Of a stretch of DNA of 34,045 nucleotides, positions 14,909 to 23,547 are shown in pieces. This stretch comes from an uncultured Caulobacterales bacterium (GTDB taxonomy: Bacteria > Pseudomonadota > Alphaproteobacteria > Caulobacterales > Caulobacteraceae), in assembly GCA_903837135.1 (NCBI GenBank), contig CAILTK010000092.1, forward strand, positions 1 to 34,045. Direction: 5' to 3'. The position numbers and the translations under genes are program-made. Positions within the stretch are counted from its first letter, which is position 1. Each line of letters begins with the position of its first letter. Under the pieces are notes generated by a model that was not told the DNA's origin, searched no databases, and saw nothing but the letters and a program-made list of their open reading frames with translations.

Positions 14909-15583
14909 TCAGCGCGCGACGGGCGACACCAGCACCACGCCGAGCAGGACGGCGGCCCAGTGCACGCCGGCGGCGGTGATCACATGGCCGTGCCAGATGG
15001 CGCGGCAGAACTTCAGCTGCTTGCGCACATAAAAGAGCACGCCCGTGGAGTAGATCACCCCGCCGGTCACCAACAGCAGCAGAACCACCCACGACACTCC
15101 GTCGATCAGCGGCTTCAGCGCCACCAGCACCAGCCAGCCCATGGCCAGGTAGACGGCGATCCACACCCGCTTGTCGAGGCCGGGCAGGAAGGTCTTGCCC
15201 AGCGCCCCCACCGCCGCGATCGTCCACACCGCCGTGGTCATGCCCCAGGCCCAGGGGCCGGGCATGTGCTGGGTGGTGAAGGGGGTATAGGAGCCGGCGA
15301 TCATCACGAAGATGCCGGCGTGGTCGAGCCGGCGCAGCAGCGGCCGGTGCGCGGGTCTGGCGAAGTTGTAGGCCGTGGAGAAGGCCAGCATCATCACCAC
15401 GCCGATCGAATAGACGATCACCGCGGCCAGGGCGCCCGGCGAGTTCTTCCACGCCGACATGCCGGCCAGGAGCACCCCGCCGCCGATCGCCAGCACCAGG
15501 CCGACGATGTGCACCACCAGGTCCGCCCGCCGGGCGCCCAGGGTCGGATAATGTTCGGCCGGGCCGAAAAGCCATTCAGGCAC
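14909..15583 (-). CDS. Hemolysin III/PAQR family membrane protein
   Basis: 224 residues from a GTG at 15583, chosen because GGAGG lies 6 nt upstream; the frame extends to an ATG at 15658 without a ribosome site. Seven membrane spans are visible. Family motifs are RRLDHAGIFVMIAGSYTPF (the conserved His/Asp and Ser/Tyr of the second and third helices) and the C-terminal His pairs in IWHGHVITAAGVHW that form the presumed metal site. The name comes from a Bacillus homologue; the bacterial family has been tied to membrane-energy homeostasis, and haemolytic activity should not be assumed. Convergent with the upstream gene with 1 nt between the stops. Confidence 0.88.
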   Translation of the reverse strand: MPEWLFGPAEHYPTLGARRADLVVHIVGLVLAIGGGVLLAGMSAWKNSPGALAAVIVYSIGVVMMLAFSTAYNFARPAHRPLLRRLDHAGIFVMIAGSYTPFTTQHMPGPWAWGMTTAVWTIAAVGALGKTFLPGLDKRVWIAVYLAMGWLVLVALKPLIDGVSWVVLLLLVTGGVIYSTGVLFYVRKQLKFCRAIWHGHVITAAGVHWAAVLLGVVLVSPVAR

Positions 15584-15800
15584 GAGGCGCCTCCACACAG
15601 ACAGCCCCCACCGTCCAGGCCGCCACCTTACACGGGCGAAGATGAACGTAGGCATCACGAATTCGGTTCACGTCGCGCGACGCCCCGTCGTTGGCTTCGC
15701 CGCCCTTCGGGTGGAGGCTCGCCTTTGCCTCGCCCCCCAGGGTGAGGCCGTCCCCCCGCCGGGTAGGGAAAATCCTGCTGCCCCCTGTTAAAACACTCCC

Positions 15801-16439
15801 ATGGACACCCGGCCCATTCCACGCCCCCGCGGACGTCCGCCGCATGCCGACGTGCTGACGCCGGCGGAGTGGCGGGTGGTGGAGGCGGTGCGGCATGGGA
15901 TGAGCAATCCCGAGATCGCCCGCCGCCAGGGCGTCAGCCTCGACGCGGTCAAATACCACGTGGCCAACGCCCTGCAGAAGCTCGGCTTCGAAAGCCGTTC
16001 CGAGTTGAAGCGATGGGACGGCGTGCGCCGCGACAGCCCCCTGCACGCAAAGGATCACGCCATGGACGCCGCTCTTACGATGGGGCCAATCGGCCAGGTG
16101 TCGCGCACGGTCAAGGACATCGCCGCCGCCCGCGACTGGTACGCGGGCGTGGTCGGCCTGACCCACCTGTATTCGTTCGGCGACCTGGCCTTCTTCGACT
16201 GCGGCGGCGTGCGGCTGTTCCTGTCGGAGGGCGAGGGCGAGACGGCCGACTCCATCCTCTACTTCCGCGTCCCCGACATCCACGCCGCCCACCGCCGCCT
16301 GGCCGAGCGCGGCGCGGAGTTCATCAACGCCCCGCACCTGATCCACAGGCATGACGACGGGGCCGAGGAGTGGATGGCCTTCTTCAAGGACCCCGAGGGC
16401 CGGCCCCTGGCGATCATGAGCCAGGCGCGGCCGGCCTGA
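15801..16439 (+). CDS. LuxR-type HTH fused to a VOC/glyoxalase domain
   Basis: 212 residues. Residues 18-70 form a GerE/LuxR helix-turn-helix (LTPAEWRVVEAVRHGMSNPE, IARRQGVSLDAVKYHVANAL, QKLGFESRSELKRW). Residues 95-209 are a VOC fold (GQVSRTVKDIAAARDWYAGVV, FFDCGGVRLFLSEGEG, DIHAAHRRLAERGAEFI, FFKDPEGRPLAIMSQ). The order HTH first, VOC second suggests a one-component regulator whose VOC part binds a small ligand. Two early in-frame ATGs in the VOC half (16062, 16080) could yield a shorter protein but have no strong ribosome site. Target genes unknown; preceded by 217 nt without a gene. Confidence 0.85.
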   Translation: MDTRPIPRPRGRPPHADVLTPAEWRVVEAVRHGMSNPEIARRQGVSLDAVKYHVANALQKLGFESRSELKRWDGVRRDSPLHAKDHAMDAALTMGPIGQVSRTVKDIAAARDWYAGVVGLTHLYSFGDLAFFDCGGVRLFLSEGEGETADSILYFRVPDIHAAHRRLAERGAEFINAPHLIHRHDDGAEEWMAFFKDPEGRPLAIMSQARPA

Positions 16440-16549
16440 CCGCTCCCCGTTCGGGGCGCGGCGGAGCAAAACGCGCCGGCGGGCGAATGCCGGTTGCCAA
16501 ATCCCCGCCGGCGCCGTCACCCTCGCCCGTCGAAACCCGAGGGGCGCGC

Positions 16550-17386
16550 ATGTCTTCGAAAGTCCTCTTCGGCGCGGTGCTGGCGGCGGGGGTCGTGGCG
16601 GCCACGCCGGGCGCCCGCGCGCAGGACACCGGCCTGCTGGGCCTCGCCGCGGTGGTCACCGAGGGCCTGGGCCAGGCCCTCGGCGAAGCGTCGCAGGGCG
16701 GATCCAGCGTCTTCGTCACCGCCGCCGGCAAGGTGCGCCTGCCGACGCCCCTGTCGGGCTCCTACTTCGTCAACGTCGAGGGCAAGGCAGACAGCGCCGT
16801 GGAGGCCGCGCGCCTGCGCGACCAGCGGATGGTCGACGCCCGCCGCGTCGCCAGCCAGTTCGGCGTCGACATGGAGCTCGGCGACAGCGCCTTCCGCCGC
16901 GAGGTCGATCTCGCCGCCCAGCAGGCGGAGACCCAGCGGATCAACGCCGAGGTCCAGGCGGATCGGCGCGCCCACCCGGGCGAGCCCCTGCCGCCGCGCC
17001 CGGTCCGCGAACCGAAGAAGGTGTTCGTCGCCCGCACCGGGGTGCGCTTCCGGGCGCCGGACGCCTCGCGCCTGCCGGCCTTTCTCGACGCCCTGACCTC
17101 GGCCGGGATCGACATCGAGGGCGCGGGCCTGGCCAGCCGGCCGATGAACTTCCTGACCACCACCCAGGAGGTGCTGGGCTTCGGCGCGGTGGAGAAGATC
17201 GATCCGGCGATCTGGGACCAGGCCAGCCAGGCGGCGATCCAGGCCGCCCGCCGCCAGGCCGGGATCCTCGCCGCGGCTGCCGGCCGGCGGGTCGGCGAGG
17301 TTCGGCAGATCATGATGCTGTCGCGCGCCGTATCCGGCGGCGAAGCCAGCGTCACCGTCGCCGTCCGCTTCGCCTACGCGCCCTGA
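16550..17386 (+). CDS. SIMPL-domain (DUF541) exported protein
   Basis: 278 residues from the ATG at 16550, with GAGGGG 5 nt upstream; the frame is open upstream but only this start gives a signal peptide (VLFGAVLAAGVVAATPGARAQ). The domain begins VTAAGKVRLP and has VNVEGKADSAVEAARLRDQRM, then the C-terminal block QAAIQAARRQAGILAAAAGRRVGEVRQIM and VTVAVRFAY, all typical of SIMPL proteins. These are periplasmic or outer-membrane-associated; no molecular activity is established for most. Convergent with the S9 peptidase. Confidence 0.78.
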   Translation: MSSKVLFGAVLAAGVVAATPGARAQDTGLLGLAAVVTEGLGQALGEASQGGSSVFVTAAGKVRLPTPLSGSYFVNVEGKADSAVEAARLRDQRMVDARRVASQFGVDMELGDSAFRREVDLAAQQAETQRINAEVQADRRAHPGEPLPPRPVREPKKVFVARTGVRFRAPDASRLPAFLDALTSAGIDIEGAGLASRPMNFLTTTQEVLGFGAVEKIDPAIWDQASQAAIQAARRQAGILAAAAGRRVGEVRQIMMLSRAVSGGEASVTVAVRFAYAP

Positions 17387-17449
17387 GGGGGGGCGCACGC
17401 TCTCCACCCTGGCGCGTCGCAGGCCCCTTCGCCCGATGCGTGAATCTCC

Positions 17450-19501
17450 CTACTGCGCGCCGGTCCGGTACTTCCCGAACCACGCCAGGATGGCCGCGGC
17501 TTCGGCGGCCTGCTGGGAGGGGCGTTCGGCCAGGGCGTGGTGGCTGGCGCCGGGGACGCGGACCAGTTCGGTGGCGACGCCGCGGATCTGCAGGGCCTGA
17601 TAGTACTGCTCGGCCTCGTTGCCCGGCGTGCGGTGGTCCTCCTCGCCGACCATCACCATCGTGGGCGTCTTGACGTTCCCCACCAGCGACAGGGGCGAGC
17701 GGCGCCAGTAGTTCGCCTGGTCCTCCCACGGCGGCTTGCCGAACCAGTCCTGGGCCATGAACAGGTACATGTCGGTGGTCAGGATCTCGCTGGTCCAGTT
17801 GATCACCGGCTTCTGCGTCGCCGCGGCCTTGAACCGGTCGGTCTTGCCGACGATCCAGGCGGTGAGCAGGCCGCCGCCCGAGCCGCCGGTGACGAACAGG
17901 TTGTCGGGATCGGCCACGCCCTTGGCGATCACCGCGTCGACCACGCTGATCAGGTCGTCGTAGTCGTGGCTCGGATAGTTGTCGTTGATGGTGTCGGCGA
18001 AGTCGAATCCGTACGAGGTCGAGCCGCGCGGGTTGGCGTAGACCACCACATAGCCGGCGGCGGCGAACAGCTGCAGCTCGCTGCTGAACTCCGGGCCGTA
18101 GGCGGCGTAGGGCCCGCCGTGGATCTCCAGGATCAGCGGATAGCGGCGGCCCGGCTGATAGTCGGGCGGCGTCATCACCCAGGCGTCGATCGGCAGCTGG
18201 TCGGCGGAGGAGGGGACGGTGATCTTCGACACCTGGGCCAGGCTCTTGCCCTCGAGCAGGGCCGCGTTCAGCGCCGTCAGCCGGTGCACGGCGCCGCCGC
18301 TCGTGATCGCCACGTCGCCCGGCTCGTCGGGGCCGCCCTGAGTGAAGGCGACCACGCCGGTCCGCGACACCGAATACTCGCCGCCGGAATAGGGCCGGTC
18401 GAGCTCGCCGCCCGAGAAGCCCGCCGCCACCGGCGTCACCTGGCCGTCGAGCGACACCCGCGCCACCTTGCCGACGCCGTGGTCGTCGTACTGCACGAAC
18501 ACCGAGCGGCCGTCGGCGGCCCAGTGCGGGTTGTTCACCGAGCGGTCGAGCTTGGTGGTCAGCGCGCGCGGGCTCGAGCCGTCCGCGCCCATCACATAGA
18601 GGACCGCGTTCTCATAGCCGCGGTGGCGCGCGTCATAGCCGGTGTAGGCGATCAGCCGGCCGTCGGGCGACATCTGCGCCCCGTGGTTGGGACCGACCCG
18701 GTGGGTCAGCTGGGTCAGGGTCCCGTCGGCCACGTCGACGCGATAGACCTCCGTCTCCTGCACCGCCCGCTCCCAGTCCGGCCGCCGGTTGGCGGCGAAC
18801 AGCAGGCCCTTGCCGTCGCTGGTCCACGACACGCCGCCGCCGTCGTCGAACGCGCCGAAGGTCAGCTGGTGCGGCGCGCCGCCGTCGGCGGGCACGGTGA
18901 ACAGGTGGGTGTGGCCCGGCCGGGTATAGCCCTCGTCGTCGCGGCGGTAGGTGACGGCGGTGATCACCTGCAGCGGGGCGGCCCACTTGGCCCCGTCAGG
19001 CTTCTTCAGCCCGGCGTTGACCGATGCTGGATCCTCGGGAACGAAGCCGACGAAGGCGATGGTCCGGCCGTCGGGCGACCAGGCCAGCGACCGCGGGGTT
19101 TCGGCCAGGGTGGCCACCCTGGCCACCTGGCCGGTCTCGGCCCAGCGCACATAGAGCTGCGGCTTCTCCCCCTCGGCCGCGGCCACATAGGCCAGCCGCT
19201 TGCCGTCGGGGCTCCAGCGCGGGCTCCGCTCCGACCAGCCGGGGGCGGAGGCGATCGGCGTCTGCGCCCCGGTGGCCGCGTCGACGATCCACACCGACGG
19301 ATGCGCCCGGTCGGTCATCACGTCATAGGTCTGCCGCACATAGGCCACCGCCCCGCCGTCGGGCCGGATCTGCGGATCGGCGGCATAGGCCAGGCCGAAC
19401 AGGTCCATCGGCTGAAACGTCCTCGCCGGCCCCCCGGGCGGCTTGGCGGAAGCGGGGGAGGCGAGCACGGCCGCGGCGGCCACGAGGATCAGGATGCGCA
19501 T
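17450..19501 (-). CDS. S9 family (prolyl oligopeptidase-like) serine peptidase
   Basis: 683 residues with a signal peptide (ILILVAAAAVLASPASA), so probably periplasmic. The N-terminal two thirds is a WD40/TolB-type beta-propeller with repeated WSPDGK/MSPDGR motifs. The C-terminal alpha/beta hydrolase has LILEIHGGPYAAYGPEF and the catalytic triad: Ser541 in GGSGGG, Asp622 in GEEDHRTPG and His654 in PGASHH. Family members cleave short peptides or acyl-amino acids from the N-terminus. Full length, no visible damage. Monocistronic, facing the SIMPL gene. Confidence 0.93.
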   Translation of the reverse strand: MRILILVAAAAVLASPASAKPPGGPARTFQPMDLFGLAYAADPQIRPDGGAVAYVRQTYDVMTDRAHPSVWIVDAATGAQTPIASAPGWSERSPRWSPDGKRLAYVAAAEGEKPQLYVRWAETGQVARVATLAETPRSLAWSPDGRTIAFVGFVPEDPASVNAGLKKPDGAKWAAPLQVITAVTYRRDDEGYTRPGHTHLFTVPADGGAPHQLTFGAFDDGGGVSWTSDGKGLLFAANRRPDWERAVQETEVYRVDVADGTLTQLTHRVGPNHGAQMSPDGRLIAYTGYDARHRGYENAVLYVMGADGSSPRALTTKLDRSVNNPHWAADGRSVFVQYDDHGVGKVARVSLDGQVTPVAAGFSGGELDRPYSGGEYSVSRTGVVAFTQGGPDEPGDVAITSGGAVHRLTALNAALLEGKSLAQVSKITVPSSADQLPIDAWVMTPPDYQPGRRYPLILEIHGGPYAAYGPEFSSELQLFAAAGYVVVYANPRGSTSYGFDFADTINDNYPSHDYDDLISVVDAVIAKGVADPDNLFVTGGSGGGLLTAWIVGKTDRFKAAATQKPVINWTSEILTTDMYLFMAQDWFGKPPWEDQANYWRRSPLSLVGNVKTPTMVMVGEEDHRTPGNEAEQYYQALQIRGVATELVRVPGASHHALAERPSQQAAEAAAILAWFGKYRTGAQ

Positions 19502-19590
19502 GCCGAGACCTTAGCGCCTTCCCCGCCGCGCGGAAGGGGGAGGGGCGCCCCCTGGCCGGGGGGCGTTGTCCCACAGCGAACCCGCAACCC

Positions 19591-19731
19591 ATGTCGTCAT
19601 CCCGGAAAGCGCGCAGCGCTTATCCGGGACCCAGCAAGCGCTGCGCTCCAAGCCGCCGCCCAGCAGCGTTGAGCGCGGAGCTGCTGGCTCCCGGCTCTCC
19701 GCGCTGCGCGCTGCGGCCGGGATGACGACAT
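19591..19731. repeat. Palindromic element with 15-bp perfect terminal inverted repeats
   Basis: ATGTCGTCATCCCGG at 19591-19605 pairs exactly with CCGGGATGACGACAT at 19717-19731, and there are GCGCAGCGC-rich arms inside. The right end runs into T6, so it may also terminate transcription. A related element lies at 30223-30379 and a partial one at the window's right end. Confidence 0.8.
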
Positions 19732-19804
19732 TTTTTGCGGCGCGAGTCCTTCTGCGGAGCCTTGCCCGTTTTGCAGCGCGCGCTCACGACGTACCCTCAC
19801 CCCC

Positions 19805-20236
19805 ATGCTGCTCGCGCTGACCCTGCTTCTCGCCCCTCTGGCTCCGCCGCCCGCCGCCGCGCCGCCGCCCCTGCCGCCGCAGGCCCTCACCCTCGCCTGC
19901 ACCGGCGACGGCGAACGGCGCCAGCGGGCCAGCAGCCCCTTCGCCGACCCCGACGCGGCCTTCAGCGGCGAAGCGGCCCTGGAGCTCGACGGCAAGGGCT
20001 CAGCCCGCGTCCGCCTCCCCGAGGTCCTGATCCCCCGCCTGCACGGCGGGGCCAAGGACGGCTGGTGGCCGGTCCGCGACCTGCAGGCGACCAAGGCCGA
20101 AGTCCGCGGCGCGGTGCGCTTCAACCCGTTCGACCAGGCCCACCTGATCGTCGACCTCGGCCTGATGATCATCACCATCGACGACAACCTCGGCCGCTTC
20201 GTCGGCCGCTGCCAACCGCTCGACCCTCCGCCGTGA
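19805..20236 (+). CDS. Small exported protein, unknown function
   Basis: 143 residues. A hydrophobic, proline-rich signal (LLALTLLLAPLAPPPAAAPP) is followed by LACTGDGERRQ, a segment with FSGEAALELDGKGSARVRLPEVLIP, and VRDLQATKAEVRGAVRFNPF. The end has MIITIDDNLGRFVGRC. Two cysteines flank the mature domain. Not a family I can name. No clear ribosome site before the ATG. Confidence 0.65.
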   Translation: MLLALTLLLAPLAPPPAAAPPPLPPQALTLACTGDGERRQRASSPFADPDAAFSGEAALELDGKGSARVRLPEVLIPRLHGGAKDGWWPVRDLQATKAEVRGAVRFNPFDQAHLIVDLGLMIITIDDNLGRFVGRCQPLDPPP

Positions 20237-20241
20237 ACCAA

Positions 20242-20300
20242 GCGCCGCCCAAGCTGCTCCCCCTCTGGGGGAGCTGTCTGCGAAGCAGACTGAGGGGGCC
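20242..20300 (+). repeat. Palindromic intergenic repeat, copy flanking nuclease cluster (left)
   Basis: AAGCTGCTCCCCCTC followed by GGGGGAGCTGTC and GACTGAGGGGG. An inverted copy lies at 29590-29641. It can fold into a strong GC hairpin and may terminate the gene ending at 20236. Confidence 0.7.
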
Positions 20301-20387
20301 AGCGGCTGCGCCCGCGACGCCGCTGGCCCGCCCCGTGAAGCCTCCGGCGAAGGGGTGTAGACTGCCACCTCCACTCCCGAGCCGCCC

Positions 20388-20639
20388 ATGGCCCTCACCC
20401 TCAGAGACCCCGAAACCGACCGCCTCGCCCGCGACCTCGCCAGCCTGACCGGCGAGACCCTGACTGAGGCCGTGCGCACCGCCCTGGCCGAGCGCCTCGA
20501 CCGCCTCAAGCGCGCTGCGCCGCCGTGGGACCATGCTGCGATCCAGGCGATCCTGGACCGCATCGCCGCCCTACCTGACCTCGACCCGCGCTCGGCCGAC
20601 GAGATCATCGGCTACGACGAGAACGGCCTGCCGGGCTGA
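20388..20639 (+). CDS. vapB: VapB-like antitoxin (Rv0623 family), no partner toxin
   Basis: 83 residues. The N-terminus has [36 protein letters not shown], a ribbon-helix-helix-type DNA-binding part seen in Rv0623/PSK antitoxins. The C-terminus [13 protein letters not shown] matches the usual toxin-neutralising tail. In VapBC operons a PIN-domain vapC overlaps or closely follows this stop. Here the next 290 nt carry no ORF with PIN features, so it is an orphan, probably a relic or one acting on a VapC elsewhere. Confidence 0.82.
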   Translation: MALTLRDPETDRLARDLASLTGETLTEAVRTALAERLDRLKRAAPPWDHAAIQAILDRIAALPDLDPRSADEIIGYDENGLPG

Positions 20640-20756
20640 GACATGAGATCCCGAGGACCCACTCGCTCCGCCCTTCAAGTCGCGCCCCTGTATCCACCCA
20701 GGCTGCGGACCGCACAGCGCGCCGAGACTCCCTTCCCCTCGAGGGGCTGAGCCCCG

Positions 20757-20782
20757 CCGAGAGCCCACGATTGGGCTCTCGG
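20757..20782. terminator. GC hairpin in gene-free stretch
   Basis: CCGAGAGCCCA at 20757-20767 pairs perfectly with TGGGCTCTCGG at 20772-20782 around a 4-nt loop. It is not followed by a T run, so it may be a repeat element rather than an intrinsic terminator. It sits in the 20640-20929 stretch after the orphan antitoxin; nothing else is evident there. Confidence 0.5.
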
Positions 20783-20929
20783 AAGGCGAAAGGGGCTGCG
20801 GTTGGGGGCGCCGGAGTGCAGCGATGAAGCGAAAGGCGCGATAGGCGGTCGGCGATCTATAACCGCCGCCCACCCTTGAGCCCCGCCCACCTCGCGCTAA
20901 GCTCCCTCCCCCTGCACAGGAGCCCCCCC

Positions 20930-21235
20930 ATGAAAGCGGTGTTCGACGTAAAGCCCGGCTCCGGATACGACGACGACATCACCCGCCGCTACCAGTTCCC
21001 CGCCCGCAGCAACTATCTCGAAGCGGCGCGCGGCGCGGTCGGAGACTGGGCCCTCTACCGCGAACCGCAGAGAAACGGCGGCCGCCGCGTCTACATCGCG
21101 GTGGCGAGGGTGGTCTCGGTGGTCCCGGCCGAGGCGGGCCACTACTACGCCAACGTGGCGGACTACCTGGAAACTCCATACAACGTCGAACGGGCCGTTC
21201 AGAATCGCTCCGCCAAGTTGCGGTTGGTCGCCTGA
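20930..21235 (+). CDS. Short protein resembling the N-terminus of HNH restriction endonucleases
   Basis: 101 residues; AGGAG lies 7 nt before the ATG. The start MKAVFDVKPGSGYDDDITRRYQFP and the following GDWALYREPQRNGGRRVYIAVARV resemble the PUA-like N-terminal domain of HNH endonucleases of about 300 residues. The protein stops after DYLETPYNVERAVQNRS with no HNH part. The next gene, an Mrr-type nuclease, starts 22 nt later on the same strand. It could be a truncated nuclease or a separate recognition subunit working with the Mrr protein. Confidence 0.65.
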   Translation: MKAVFDVKPGSGYDDDITRRYQFPARSNYLEAARGAVGDWALYREPQRNGGRRVYIAVARVVSVVPAEAGHYYANVADYLETPYNVERAVQNRSAKLRLVA

Positions 21236-21256
21236 GCCATGTGAGGAAAAGCCGCC

Positions 21257-22309
21257 ATGCCGCTCTGGGGAGTTCGTTCGGGTAAGTATGGGGAACGCGA
21301 AGCCCTTGCCCTCGACGAGGGACTGGCCGTTATCGGATGGGAGGAACTCCCTGATCTCTCGACGGTGAAATCGCGAGATCAGCTGAGGTCGCTGCTTCAG
21401 GCGACATACGTCGGCGAGAAGCCGAAAACGCTTTCCAACTGGGAAAGCCAGATCTGGCCCTTTCTTGCCGTGATGGAAAAAGGCGATCCAATCGTGTTGC
21501 CGCTGAAAAAGCGGTCCGGATTCGCGTTGGGCCGGATTAAAGGTCCATACAACTATGCCACCCACGGCGGAGAGCGCCTGCACACCCGGCCCGTCGAGTG
21601 GGTTCGTGAGGTCCCTCGCAGCGCCTTCGCTCAAGATATCCAATCATCTTTCGGCGCTTTCCTGACCGTGTTCCAGGTTTTCCGAAATCAGGCGGAGCAA
21701 CGGGTCGTCGCAGTCATGGCCGGTAATGCCGACCCTGCAATTTCAGGCGCACCCATTCCGCCGACAAAGTCGCTCGACGCGCCAGTGACTGGGGTCGCCG
21801 CAGCAGATGAAGACACCGGCCGCATCGATATCGAACAACGAGCCGAAGATGCGATCCGCTTCAAGATCGCGACCGTCTTCAAGGGCCACAGGCTCTCCGC
21901 GTTGATCGGCGCTTTATTGGAGACCGAGGGCTACGTCGTAATGGTTTCGCCGCCAGGCGCTGATGGCGGGGTTGACATTTTGGCGGGCAAAGGGCCGCTC
22001 GGGCTTGATGCTCCCCGCCTTGTGGTTCAGGTCAAGTCACAGGATTCCTCTGTGGACGTGACAGTTCTGCGAGAACTCCAAGGCGTTATGAGCCAACTTG
22101 GCGCAGATCATGGGCTTCTGGTGGCGTGGGGCGGAGTGACGAAGGCTCTGCTGAGAGAGGCCCAACGCCTCCACTTCCAAATCAGGCTCTGGGATTCCGC
22201 AGATGTCATCCGCGCTCTGCAGCGAGGCTACGATCAAATGTCAGACGAGATGAAGGCCGATTTGCCTTTGAAGCGCATATGGACGCTTGCCGAGGATGAG
22301 CCGGGTTAG
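21257..22309 (+). CDS. Mrr-like (type IV) restriction endonuclease
   Basis: 350 residues; GAGGAAAAG lies before the ATG. The N-terminal ~150 residues form an EVE/PUA-like recognition region (MPLWGVRSGKYGEREALALDEG, ALGRIKGPYNYA). The C-terminal Mrr_cat domain (about 205-320) has EDAIRFKIATVFKGHRLSALIGALLETEGY, GADGGVDILAG (Asp) and LVVQVKSQD (the QxK of the PD-(D/E)xK fold). Such proteins cleave DNA with foreign modifications. The gene is visibly less GC-rich than its surroundings, suggesting transfer. Convergent with the GIY-YIG gene, 38 nt apart. Confidence 0.85.
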   Translation: MPLWGVRSGKYGEREALALDEGLAVIGWEELPDLSTVKSRDQLRSLLQATYVGEKPKTLSNWESQIWPFLAVMEKGDPIVLPLKKRSGFALGRIKGPYNYATHGGERLHTRPVEWVREVPRSAFAQDIQSSFGAFLTVFQVFRNQAEQRVVAVMAGNADPAISGAPIPPTKSLDAPVTGVAAADEDTGRIDIEQRAEDAIRFKIATVFKGHRLSALIGALLETEGYVVMVSPPGADGGVDILAGKGPLGLDAPRLVVQVKSQDSSVDVTVLRELQGVMSQLGADHGLLVAWGGVTKALLREAQRLHFQIRLWDSADVIRALQRGYDQMSDEMKADLPLKRIWTLAEDEPG

Positions 22310-22347
22310 GTTTGCGATGGCTGTACTGTTTATCGCGCAGACCGTCC

Positions 22348-23547
22348 TTACGCGGGTTTATACTCCAGCTTGGCCGTCTTTGGGTCGTATTGGTAATCCG
22401 TGATTGTGCCGTCCCTGATCCGGCCGATAGCTTCGTCGATCACGAACAGCGGGACGAGGAACCACTCGCGCGGGATCACAGGCTGACCGAAGCGATCCTT
22501 GATTTCGACGTCGAGGCGCGCGGGGTCGAACACCCGGTGGATGACGTTTTCCAGCCGGGTCCGGTTGATGTTGAACAGTTCGTAAGTGGCGGCAATCTCC
22601 ACCTCGGCCATGAGGAAGGTGGGATCGAGCTTGGCGTTTGCGACCCGCCGGGCGACGTCGCCGCCGGTGACGCCGATCTTGTGCAGCAGCTCGCGGTGCG
22701 CGGCGATCATCGGGTTGGCCGACTTGCTGCGCAGCACATAGATCGTCCCGCTGGCCAGATCGTCGTCGTCGCTCGCTTCGGCGAACAGGGGGCCGGCGGC
22801 GGGCTCGGTGATCCGGCGGCCCGCCTCGTCCTTGTAGAGGGCCCGCTGAAGCGAGCGGCGTAGCAGGTTGCTCTCCGTCCCGTTGGAATAGACGACGCGC
22901 AAACGGGCGTCGGTCTCTCCGTTCGGCGCCCGAAAGGTTTCTCCCACGTCGGCGACATAGGCGATCTGGCCGCCGAGGATGAAGAACTGGCCCTCCGCGA
23001 TGTCGGCCTTCAACAAGCCGGCATCCCGCACGAACGGCCGGGCAGTCCTGATACCGGCGTCGAGGTCGCGCTGAGCGGCGACGAACAGCGGTTCGAACCG
23101 GGCGAAGTCCTCGCATATGTCCCTGTCGGCTATCTCCTCGGCCACGCGCTTGTCGGCGCTGGTGCGAACGTGGCGGAGCTGGGTGATGCTCTCGTCGCCC
23201 GCTGCGCTTTCCAGCTCCGCCGCGAGATCGTCGATGTCGAGGTCGTCCACTAGAGCGGCGGCGGCGGACTCGTCTCCGTCCAGAAGCCCCTGATGGTCGA
23301 GGGGCGCCAGCAGCGTACGACAGTCCTCCAGCCCGCGAAGTCGGTCCAGACGCACCGCATAGAGCCGCTCAAAGATGTCATGGTCCTCGCCGTGCCGGGG
23401 AGCGTGGCCGTGCTGCTCGACGAACCGCTGGATCTCCTCGAAGCCCGCGACGATCCGCTCCTCGCGTGCGGAGCGCCCGACTGCCTTTGCAGGCCGGGCG
23501 AAGTCGGCGAGTTCGTCGCGCAGCTCGTCGAGGTCGAGGTTACTCAT
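22348..23547 (-). CDS. GIY-YIG nuclease of T5orf172 type
   Basis: 399 residues from the ATG at 23547, which overlaps the end of the helicase gene by 8 nt; an open frame to 23574 is possible. The N-terminal ~260 residues are acidic and helical (LDLDELRDELADF; DDLDIDDLAAELE) with a middle block (FFILGGQIAYVADVGE). The nuclease domain at about 265-345 has GTIYVLRS, HKIGVTGG, RRVANAKLDPTFLM and LENVIHRVF (Glu333). This is the third gene of a coupled operon with a DNA methyltransferase and a helicase, and is probably the cutting component. Confidence 0.82.
   Translation of the reverse strand: MSNLDLDELRDELADFARPAKAVGRSAREERIVAGFEEIQRFVEQHGHAPRHGEDHDIFERLYAVRLDRLRGLEDCRTLLAPLDHQGLLDGDESAAAALVDDLDIDDLAAELESAAGDESITQLRHVRTSADKRVAEEIADRDICEDFARFEPLFVAAQRDLDAGIRTARPFVRDAGLLKADIAEGQFFILGGQIAYVADVGETFRAPNGETDARLRVVYSNGTESNLLRRSLQRALYKDEAGRRITEPAAGPLFAEASDDDDLASGTIYVLRSKSANPMIAAHRELLHKIGVTGGDVARRVANAKLDPTFLMAEVEIAATYELFNINRTRLENVIHRVFDPARLDVEIKDRFGQPVIPREWFLVPLFVIDEAIGRIRDGTITDYQYDPKTAKLEYKPA

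Noticed and set aside
17537-19672. Very long open frame (711 codons) on the plus strand opposite the S9 peptidase
   Set aside because: It mirrors the codons of a clear S9 peptidase with an intact catalytic triad and signal peptide; composition is Arg/Gly/His-rich as expected for antisense frames in GC-rich DNA.
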